Source: CAYXGZ01 sp964464755 (lineage in GTDB: Bacteria; Planctomycetota; MHYJ01; JACPRB01). From it: 64,000 nt of DNA. The translations under genes and the position numbers were made by a program. Shown one piece after another: positions 26,740 through 34,317 of the stretch. Position 1 is the stretch's first letter; every line of letters begins with the position of its first letter. The stretch lies in assembly GCA_964464755.1 (NCBI GenBank), contig CAYXGZ010000014.1:8698-72697 (forward strand), read 5' to 3'. The notes beneath the pieces were generated by a model. It saw nothing but the letters and a program-made list of their open reading frames with translations, was not told the origin of the DNA and did no database searches.

Positions 26740-28092
26740 ATGGGCAACGTCCTCGCCATGACCGTGCTGTCCGGCGGCGCGTTCGTCGTCGCCATCCTCC
26801 TCTTCCTGCTGGGGTCGGGCCTCCCGGCCGCGGGCCTCGCCGTGCTGAACGCGATCGTCATCGGCGAGCTGATCCCGCTGTTCATCCGCCGCGAGCCCTG
26901 GCCGAACCGGATCCCCGCACCGCCCGACGTGGCGCTCTCCGTCGTGTCGACGCTCTGCTTCATCGCGGGGGCGCTGCTGAAGTTCGTGCCGCTGTTCTGG
27001 GGCTCGGCGCTGATCCTGTCGGTGGCGGCGTTCCGGATCGCCTGGTTCCCGTTCCGGTCGAAGGAGGCGCCGCCGGGCATCAAGGCCGCGATGGCCATGG
27101 CGCTGGCGACGGTGGTCGCGCTGAACCTCGGCTTCACGGCGATCAGCGGGCTCTGGGCGCTGCAGTGGAACGAGCAGCTGGCGTGGCTGGGGGTGAAGAC
27201 CGGGGTGCCGACGCCCGAGCCGACGCCGACGCCCGCGCCGCCTCCGGAGGTCGACCTGACGCCGGTCGCGAAGGTGGGCGCGAAGCCGATCACGCGGGCG
27301 ATGCTCGACTACCAGATGTACATCGACCGGGCCGCGGTGCCGGGCGAGGAGCCGGACCCGGTGATCGCGCTGGCGAGCCTGCTGCACTCGTACACGGCGC
27401 TGCGGGTGCTGGAGAAGAAGTACCCGCAGCCCGACCTCGTGCTGGACCTCGCCAAGGAGGCGAACTGGATCCACGCGAAGGTGAAGGACGCGAAGGTCCT
27501 GGCGGAGGTGCGCAAGCGGGGTGGCGACGCGATGTTCTACGACGTGTTCGTGGGGGCGAACGGCCTCTACGTCCGGCGGCTGCGCGAGGTCTTCGAGAAG
27601 GCGGCGAAGGAGGAGCTGCGGGCCGCGGCGGCGGACGCGGTGTCGCGGGCGCAGGCGGCGGACGGCAAGCCGCAGTCGCTGGAGGAGCTGACGGGGATCG
27701 GGGCGGTGCCGATGTGGTACTCGTCGCGGCGGCGGGACTTCTTCTCGCTCTTCGAGTCGGACGACGAGCCCAAGGAGACGCCGGACCCGCGGGACCCGCT
27801 CTTGCCGGAGCTGCAGAAGCTGGCGCCGCAGCAGGTGCTGCCGAAGCCGGTGGTGACGGAGCGCTTCGCGCTGATCGTGCGGCGGATCGCGGACTCGGCG
27901 GAGGGCCGGCGTCGCTACGAGGTGGCGCGGCTGAAGCTGGAGAGCGACTTCGACGTGTGGTTCGCGAAGGAGAGCCGGGGGGTGGTGATCGACGTGCCGG
28001 ACCCGGCGCTGCGGGCCGCGCTGCGCCAGAAGGCGGTGATCGTCCGGCACCTGATCATGGAGCCGACGGCGAGGCCGAAGGCGGAGGATTAG
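26740..28092 (+). CDS. Membrane protein with SurA-like N-terminal chaperone segment
   Basis: The 450-residue protein has four to five transmembrane helices in the first 145 residues, then a Pro/Thr linker (about 150-165). From 170 it has VAKVGAKPITRAMLDY, the start typical of SurA/PpiC foldases, followed by long helices. The parvulin catalytic domain itself is not recognisable, so it is more likely a chaperone-like or inactive relative than an isomerase. TATCCT (26726-26731) ends 8 nt before ATG 26740 and no SD is present. Confidence 0.65.
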   Translation: MGNVLAMTVLSGGAFVVAILLFLLGSGLPAAGLAVLNAIVIGELIPLFIRREPWPNRIPAPPDVALSVVSTLCFIAGALLKFVPLFWGSALILSVAAFRIAWFPFRSKEAPPGIKAAMAMALATVVALNLGFTAISGLWALQWNEQLAWLGVKTGVPTPEPTPTPAPPPEVDLTPVAKVGAKPITRAMLDYQMYIDRAAVPGEEPDPVIALASLLHSYTALRVLEKKYPQPDLVLDLAKEANWIHAKVKDAKVLAEVRKRGGDAMFYDVFVGANGLYVRRLREVFEKAAKEELRAAAADAVSRAQAADGKPQSLEELTGIGAVPMWYSSRRRDFFSLFESDDEPKETPDPRDPLLPELQKLAPQQVLPKPVVTERFALIVRRIADSAEGRRRYEVARLKLESDFDVWFAKESRGVVIDVPDPALRAALRQKAVIVRHLIMEPTARPKAED

Positions 28093-28209
28093 CGGCCTCC
28101 CGGGTCGTCGCCGCTGCTAGGGCCGGTTCTCAGGCGCCCGGGCCATCATTCCCTTGAACGCAAAGCTCCCTTGAGCAGGCCCTGCCTGGGAGGCCTGCGC
28201 CCCTGGCGT

Positions 28210-28521
28210 CTACTTGGGGAAGAGCCAAGGGCCATCGCCGATCTGCACCATGAATGGAGTTTCCCTGTAGGCGGCCTTGAGGGCCTCGTGAGCTCTCTCC
28301 AGATTCCGCTCATCAACGGAGATGTCCGCCAGAACGGTGCCTTCAATGCCCCATGGGATTCCCGCCTTCTGCAGGGCACTCCCTACGATCTCACGGGCGC
28401 GACCGTCGCCGCACTTGATGGTCGCCGCGACGGCCCTCGAGCGTTCGGGCGAGCCCGGGGTGTGGCAGGATGTGCACAGCAGGCCCACGGGGGCGCAGAT
28501 CGCCACCTTCGCGTTCCACAT
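28210..28521 (-). CDS. Small hypothetical protein with a CxxCH motif
   Basis: The 103-residue protein shows normal amino-acid composition, especially the last 55 residues (VLADISVDERNLERAHEALK and so on), which look like a real alpha/beta domain. GGAG lies 6 nt before ATG 28521. The N-terminus is weakly hydrophobic and contains CTSCH, formally a heme c motif, but there is no clear signal peptide, so heme binding is doubtful. The gene is less GC-rich than its neighbours. Function is unknown, and it could be a remnant. Confidence 0.5.
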   Translation of the reverse strand: MWNAKVAICAPVGLLCTSCHTPGSPERSRAVAATIKCGDGRAREIVGSALQKAGIPWGIEGTVLADISVDERNLERAHEALKAAYRETPFMVQIGDGPWLFPK

Positions 28522-28769
28522 TCAAGCTCCACGCCCACCAGGGTAGGGGAGTAGGGGGGGACTCCGCCCGGGCAACCGTACCTGCCTGTTCGGACGCGCC
28601 CATCGAATCCGAGCATGCCCCGTCTCGAGCCCCGAGGTCCTGTCCTCGAGGCGTCGTCTACCCGGCCCGGGGGCGATCCACGATGCGGCGCGCCAGTGCT
28701 GGCGGAGCGGCGGGACCCGACGCCACGGCGCCACGGGGAGTTCCGCCCGCAGGCCCCCTCGATCGTCTC

Positions 28770-31700
28770 TCAAGCTCCCGGTGGACTCGATCGGCGCCAG
28801 CGACACAGGATCAGGACAAGCACAACCCAGAAGACCGGGGCCAGGTTGCCGGGTCCTTCGCCCGCCCCGCATCCGCCCCCGCCGCCGCCCCCGCCACCTC
28901 CCCCGCTCGGCGGCGCCGGATCGGAGTACGCCAGGTTGACGGTGAAATCCGCATCGGCCGGATCCGTGTTGCTTCCAAACGGAACCCACGCCGAGGCGGC
29001 GCCGCTCGAATCGACCGTTCGACCCTGCCAGTGGTATCCCAGCATGTCGATCAAGCCGTCCACCAGGGCGTCGGACGACGAGCCGCCGGGGACCGGATCG
29101 CCAGCCACGCTGGGGGCGCCGACGAACGCAAATCCGACCGGCTGGATTTCCACTTCCAGCTGGACCGTGTCGCCCGGGTTGGCCCCCGTGCCCGAGAGAA
29201 TGACGCTCGACTGGTTGGAGGTCCCCCCAACGCCCATCACGAACCCGCTGAGGCGCCTCTGGCCGAGGCCCGACGGTCCTGCAGGTGCGGTATTCGCGGT
29301 CCTGGTGAAGTCAGGATCCCCCGGAAACGGGATGATCGCCGACATGACTCCGTTCGTGTCCTCGACCCAAGCCTGCCACTGGTAGTCCTCGCCCACGACG
29401 AGCCCGCTGACGACCGCCTGCGCAACGGAGCCCGAGGGGGCCCATGGGCTCGCGCCAGTCGGGACTCCGATCAGCGCCTCGCTCGACGGGCGGACTTCGA
29501 TCCGCAACCTGGCCAATTGACCCGGGTCACCGCTGTCGATGTCACCCCGGATGAGGATCGTGGCTTCACTCGTGGAGCCACCTTGAGCGATCGCCGTGAC
29601 GCCATCGGTTCGACACTGCGTGGTTCCCGCCAGCGAGGGCGGGAGATTGGTCGCCGGGTTGACGTAGAAATCGGTCTCCGAATCCAGGTTGCCGCCGAAC
29701 TGGACCCACCCGGTCATGGCCCCCAGTTCGTCGATCACCCGGTAACGCCAGTGGTAGTTCCCGGGCGGGAAACCCGTCATCGTGAAGGTGGCGTAGGCGC
29801 CCGACGGAATCCAGTCGCTCTCCTGCGTCTGGACGCCCAGGAAGAGAGACGGGACATCCCGCATCTCGACCTGAATGCGGCAGGAATACCCCGCGGATCC
29901 CATCGCGCGGATCCGCAAGACGACGGTGGAATGGCCCGTGCTGCTCCCGACCGGGATGAGCGTCGTTCCGTCACCCATGTACTGGCCGGCGTTCGCCCCG
30001 TACGGGCTGGTCGTGGGCGCCCCCAGCACGGAGAAGTCGGCGCTTCCTTCAGGATTCCCACCGAAGGACATGAAGGCGGAGGCGGCCCCCGTCGAGTCCA
30101 CGGTTCTCGCCTGCCAATGGTAATCACCGTCCGGGAGGCCATTGACGACGATCTCCGCGCGGGCGCCCGAGGTGACCGCCAGGCTCTCCGCCGTCGGAAT
30201 CCCCGTGAACGCGTCTGCGATCGCCCTCACTTCCACCTGGAGCCGGAGCATCTGGGTCACGTTCGCATCGCCGACGGTCGCCCTGAAAACCACTTGGGAG
30301 TCGTCGTCCACGTAGGCCGGGCCTTGCGCGGAGCCTCCCGGATTGTCGTGCTGCGCCAGGTTCGCCGGAAGCTGGGGCGTCGAGTTCGTGGACACGTCCA
30401 CGGTGAAGTCCGCCTCGATCATCGGCGCGTTGCCCCCGAACTCCACGTAGGGCGACGCCCCGCCCAGGGCGTCCACGGCGCGGGCTCTCCAATGACGAGA
30501 ACCGTTCGCCAATCCAAGGACGGTCACGGTGGCGACGCTCCCGGACGGCAGGAAATCGGAGTAGTGGGTGGGGCTCGAGACCGCGAACGGCGCGCCGAGG
30601 GGCTCGTGCTGGATCTCCAAGCGCACCCCCTCCGCGTCGGGATCGATGACCCGTCCCTTGAACGTGATCGCGCCGTCCGAAACCGTCGCGCCCACGCCCA
30701 GCGGGAACGGGCCGCCATGCCGGAACTGTCCAAGTGCCAGGGGAGTACCCGGGGCCGAGTTGCCCGGGGTCACCGCGACGATGAAGTCCGGCGTCCCGGG
30801 GTCGGTGTTGTCGCCGAAGGGCGTCCAGTCGCCCATGAGCCCCGAGCTGTCGACCAGCCGGCACTGCCAGTGGTAGGAGCCGTCGGCGATCCCGGTGCCC
30901 ACGGCGCGCAAGCTGGCGCCCACCCTCTCCAAAGGACCCTCCGCCGTCGCCGACTCGATGAATGGCGCGCCCGTCGGACGGGCTTCGACCTGCAGTCTCA
31001 CGGACTCCGCCGGATCCGGGTGATTGCCGACACCCCGGAAGGTCACGGTCGACTCGCCCGTGGTCCCCCCGACGACGAGGTGAGAGGACCCGTCGCTCCG
31101 GCGCTGCTCGACCCCGGTGGGGAGCCCGGGGGGGACTCGACTCACGATGACGAGGTCCTTGTTGTAGCCCAGCGATCCCGGAAGGCCGGGGGCGGCCAGC
31201 GAGAGATTCGCATCATTCAGGTCGGAGTCCCGAATCGTCCCTCCGTTCAGCGTCAACGAGGCGCCGCTTCCATAGTCCAGGTCGGACGACGCGTGGCCCG
31301 AGGCGATCGTGTAGACGAACGTGAGGGTCGTACTCCCCGAGCCGGACTGGAGATCCAACACGGCGTCCACCGTGCCGGTCTCGAGGGTCAGCTGGGGTGT
31401 TCCGGTCACGTAGACCCCCTCCGAGAACGTGACGGTGATCGCGATGACCTGGCCGATGCCGTACGTCCCGTTGCCTCTCGAGGAGGTCACCCCGGTCACG
31501 ACGGTGGGATCGTCATCGATGATCGTCGCGGTGTGCGTCGTGATGGCGCCGGCGGTCGCGTTCGTCGGGGTTCCCATGGACACGACGACTGTCTTGTTCG
31601 ATTCGCTCTGGGAATCGCCCACGACGGTGATCGTCACGGCCCCGTTGGGGGATCCCGCCGGAATGGTCAGCGGGCTCGAGGTGATGGTGTAGTCCCCCGG

Positions 31701-33986
31701 ATTGCCGGCCGTCCCTCCGACCGAGAACGGAACGGTAATCGCTCGTCCCGACACGGCGGAAAGGGTGGCCGTCGCGGTCATGGCACCGACGGATTCGTCC
31801 GCGGATTGGGTTGCAGCGCTCCAAGTGACCGTGGGCGTCGGATCCTCGTCGTTGATCTGCAGGGTGATCGAGACGGGGTTACCCGGGGATAGATTCAGAC
31901 TCGAACTCAAATCGAGGGCGAAGACCACGGTTTCGTTGTCCTCGTCCAGGAGGTCATTGACCAACGTCAGGGTCGTGTACCCGGATTGCTGACCCGCGAG
32001 GATCGTGATCGAGGCCGCCGAGAGTGTGTAGTCCTGAGGATTCGAAGCGGTCCCGGTCACGGTCAGGGGGATCGTGACATCCGCCGCGCAGTTCTCGGAG
32101 ATCTGGGCATAAACCTGAACCGTGGGCCCCGAGGATTCCGAGATGCTCGTGGAGGTCGTCGTGAAATAGATCGGCATCACATGCGTGATGACCACGTCAT
32201 TGCCGTCGCCTCCATCGTAATCGATCCGGTAGGTACGGCTGCTCATCGAGAAGGTCGCGCCGTCGGCCAGGCCCGAGAACGTACCGACCACCGGGTCGGT
32301 CCCGTCGTTGTTGACGAGTATCCAGCTACGTCCCCCGCCGGCCGTGGGACCGGAGAGCGACAGGGTCGCCCCGGCCAGGTCGACGGTGCCGGTCACGTTG
32401 ACTTGGTCGTAACCGGTTCCCGGGGCGGGCCCGTTGATCTGCGCCGAGAAGGTCGACGCCGACGCCAGGGCGAGGTTGCCGGTATTCAGCAGTCCCTGCG
32501 TGGATACCGTCCCCGGGCTGATCGTGCTGGCCCCCACCATCGTGACCGCGCCGGCCGTGCCGCTGCCGACCAGGCTGGCCCCCGCATTCACCGTGATCGG
32601 AACGGCGAGGGTCCCGTCAAGCCTCAAGGTTCCGCCGTTGACGGTTGCCGCTCCCGTGGCGGTGTTCGTGGCGGTCATCGTCAGCGTGCCGGCGTCGGCC
32701 TTGGTCAGGGTTCCGGAACCCTGCAGGACTCCGGAGAGCGTCGTGTGCCAGTCTCCGCGAACCGTGAGTCCATAACCGGCGTTGTTGATCGGGCCGCTCA
32801 AGGTCATGGTCACGTTCGGAGATTGCGATCGGATGACGCTTGCCGCCGCCAGGGTGATCACTCCTGCAAAGGTCGTATTGGAGCCGCTGTTGTGCTGGAT
32901 GACACCGAAGGCGGCGTTCGGCCCGGTTCCACTGATCGTCACGGGTTCGGGGGACGTGTAATTGGCCGAGGTCTGGATGGCCAGGTACCCGCCGTCGGCG
33001 ACGATCGTCCCGGCCCCGGTGGTGCCCAGGCCGTTGTTGGGTCCGACTCCAATCGCGCCGGCGTTCACGTACGTGACTCCCGTGTAGGTCCCCGAGGCCA
33101 ATCGCACCGTCATGCTGCCGAGCTTCGTGACGGACCCGCTCCCGCTGAGGTAGGCACCCTGGATTCCTGCTCCGGCCCCGTCGAACGTCAGGTCGAAGCT
33201 CCCCATGTTGATCCCATTCACCAGGGTCAAGCCCCCGTTGGGCACGCAGATCAGGCTGGACGACCCCAGGGTGATCGGCCCGCTCCACATGGCGGATCCG
33301 CTGATCACCTCGATCGCCCCGCTCCCGGAGATTCCGGTCCCGTTGATCGTCAGGTCCTCGTTGACGAAGTAGCTGCATTGGAGCCTCATCGAGGCCCCGG
33401 AGGCGATCGTCGTTCCCACCGCGGCATCTCCGAAGGCGGAACTCGACGTGACGATCACGAGTCCGGCCGAGATGGACGTGGCTCCCGTGTAGGTGTTCGT
33501 GGCCGAAAGGGTGAGCGTTCCCGTCCCCGTCTTCGTGAGCGCGACGCTCCCCGAGATGACCCCGCTCATGGCCAGCGAGGTACCCGGTTCGACCGAGATA
33601 TCCGTGGCCCCCGTCAGGGCGACGGCCAGGCCGACGGCGTTCGTTCCGGCGCTGTTCGTGATCGGCCCGGCGAGCGTGATCGAGTTCCCGCTGAGGCTGA
33701 AGCCGCCCGAGAGAAACGTGAGGGAGACGAAGGACGTTCCGGCCGCCAGGTCGTTCGTCGAGGCGAGGCGCGTCGTTCCGTCGAAGACCAGGGCGTCTCC
33801 AGCGACGGGGACGGTGTCACCCGACCAATTGGCCGCTGTCGACCAATTGCTGTCGGCGCCACCCCCATCCCAGGTCCTGGTGACCCTCGGGCGCGGGCTG
33901 TTCGCGGCGACGCCGGTGGTGAAGAGGATCACCAGCCCGAGGAGGGGACCCAGTTTCCCGGGAGTAGCAAAGCGGTTCTCGCTCAT
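28770..33986 (-). CDS. Giant surface protein: PATR beta-helix, Calx-beta and six fibronectin-like repeats
   Basis: The 1738-residue exported protein starts at ATG 33986 with GGAG 8 nt upstream; the signal peptide is about 1-28. Domains in order: autotransporter-associated beta-helix repeats (about 40-560, for example TGTLTLSATNTYTGAT); two Calx-beta modules (about 625-835) with DESVGAMTATATLS; a beta-rich linker; then six fibronectin-III-like repeats (about 1080-1690) with the signature YHWQxRxVDxxGxxSxWVxFG. The tail is a poly-Gly run, Cys, a hydrophobic helix and Arg residues, which looks like a C-terminal sorting signal. There is no autotransporter barrel. It is probably an adhesin or cell-surface scaffold. 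The gene is clearly less GC-rich at third positions than its surroundings. Confidence 0.85.
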   Translation of the reverse strand: MSENRFATPGKLGPLLGLVILFTTGVAANSPRPRVTRTWDGGGADSNWSTAANWSGDTVPVAGDALVFDGTTRLASTNDLAAGTSFVSLTFLSGGFSLSGNSITLAGPITNSAGTNAVGLAVALTGATDISVEPGTSLAMSGVISGSVALTKTGTGTLTLSATNTYTGATSISAGLVIVTSSSAFGDAAVGTTIASGASMRLQCSYFVNEDLTINGTGISGSGAIEVISGSAMWSGPITLGSSSLICVPNGGLTLVNGINMGSFDLTFDGAGAGIQGAYLSGSGSVTKLGSMTVRLASGTYTGVTYVNAGAIGVGPNNGLGTTGAGTIVADGGYLAIQTSANYTSPEPVTISGTGPNAAFGVIQHNSGSNTTFAGVITLAAASVIRSQSPNVTMTLSGPINNAGYGLTVRGDWHTTLSGVLQGSGTLTKADAGTLTMTATNTATGAATVNGGTLRLDGTLAVPITVNAGASLVGSGTAGAVTMVGASTISPGTVSTQGLLNTGNLALASASTFSAQINGPAPGTGYDQVNVTGTVDLAGATLSLSGPTAGGGRSWILVNNDGTDPVVGTFSGLADGATFSMSSRTYRIDYDGGDGNDVVITHVMPIYFTTTSTSISESSGPTVQVYAQISENCAADVTIPLTVTGTASNPQDYTLSAASITILAGQQSGYTTLTLVNDLLDEDNETVVFALDLSSSLNLSPGNPVSITLQINDEDPTPTVTWSAATQSADESVGAMTATATLSAVSGRAITVPFSVGGTAGNPGDYTITSSPLTIPAGSPNGAVTITVVGDSQSESNKTVVVSMGTPTNATAGAITTHTATIIDDDPTVVTGVTSSRGNGTYGIGQVIAITVTFSEGVYVTGTPQLTLETGTVDAVLDLQSGSGSTTLTFVYTIASGHASSDLDYGSGASLTLNGGTIRDSDLNDANLSLAAPGLPGSLGYNKDLVIVSRVPPGLPTGVEQRRSDGSSHLVVGGTTGESTVTFRGVGNHPDPAESVRLQVEARPTGAPFIESATAEGPLERVGASLRAVGTGIADGSYHWQCRLVDSSGLMGDWTPFGDNTDPGTPDFIVAVTPGNSAPGTPLALGQFRHGGPFPLGVGATVSDGAITFKGRVIDPDAEGVRLEIQHEPLGAPFAVSSPTHYSDFLPSGSVATVTVLGLANGSRHWRARAVDALGGASPYVEFGGNAPMIEADFTVDVSTNSTPQLPANLAQHDNPGGSAQGPAYVDDDSQVVFRATVGDANVTQMLRLQVEVRAIADAFTGIPTAESLAVTSGARAEIVVNGLPDGDYHWQARTVDSTGAASAFMSFGGNPEGSADFSVLGAPTTSPYGANAGQYMGDGTTLIPVGSSTGHSTVVLRIRAMGSAGYSCRIQVEMRDVPSLFLGVQTQESDWIPSGAYATFTMTGFPPGNYHWRYRVIDELGAMTGWVQFGGNLDSETDFYVNPATNLPPSLAGTTQCRTDGVTAIAQGGSTSEATILIRGDIDSGDPGQLARLRIEVRPSSEALIGVPTGASPWAPSGSVAQAVVSGLVVGEDYQWQAWVEDTNGVMSAIIPFPGDPDFTRTANTAPAGPSGLGQRRLSGFVMGVGGTSNQSSVILSGTGANPGDTVQLEVEIQPVGFAFVGAPSVAGDPVPGGSSSDALVDGLIDMLGYHWQGRTVDSSGAASAWVPFGSNTDPADADFTVNLAYSDPAPPSGGGGGGGGGGGCGAGEGPGNLAPVFWVVLVLILCRWRRSSPPGA
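28920..31130 (-). repeat. Six fibronectin-like repeats (coding)
   Basis: Six domains of about 120 residues each contain a strand like LQVEVRPTGAPF, then [YR]xWxxRxVDxxG and W[VTI]xFG.N, ending in DFxV. The six core strings are YHWQCRLVDSSG, RHWRARAVDALG, YHWQARTVDSTG, YHWRYRVIDELG, YQWQAWVEDTNG and YHWQGRTVDSSG. Related single copies occur in the Kelch protein and in NuoJ. Confidence 0.8.
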
Positions 33987-34317
33987 TTCCTTTTCTCCAG
34001 TCGGGCCGTATCGGGCCGCTGCGGCTCCGCCAGATAGCGACAGCGCCGATCACCGTTGGGAGACTTCGAAACTCGGCGCTCTTCCCCGGGGACACCCCCG
34101 GGGCCATTGGATCTGCAGTGAACTTCCGAGCCTGGGATCCCCATCGGTTCTCAGGGAATCATACCTCCGGAAGAGCCGCTGGGCTATTGACCTGCTGGTG
34201 GTTGTAGGTTGGCCCTCGGTCAGGCGGCGACCCTCAGCAAGTCCCCCTGGAGCCAGGCCAATCGAGGCGACGGGTTGGGATCTGCAGTCGCGGTTAAGGC
34301 GTTCCCGACCCCGCCTC
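33987..34317. other. Intergenic region without a recognisable gene
   Basis: 331 bases lie between the starts/ends of two minus-strand genes. It holds a hairpin made of two CCCCGGGG copies (34084-34091 and 34096-34103) and a repeated GATCTGCAGT, but no convincing open frame or RNA gene. It probably contains the promoter of the giant surface-protein gene, but I could not place it with confidence. Confidence 0.5.

Noticed and set aside
28175..28198. Hairpin GCAGGCC/GGCCTGC between convergent genes
   Set aside because: No T-run on either strand; too weak to call as a terminator.
28210..28521. CTSCH as a cytochrome c heme site
   Set aside because: No convincing signal peptide and no other cytochrome features.
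28470..31892. 1140-codon open frame on the plus strand opposite the surface-protein gene
   Set aside because: It has no motif, is Arg/His/Gly/Asp-rich, and the minus strand encodes recognisable repeats there.
34084..34103. CCCCGGGG inverted repeat
   Set aside because: Short palindromes like this are frequent in GC-rich DNA, and no protein site or T-run supports a function.
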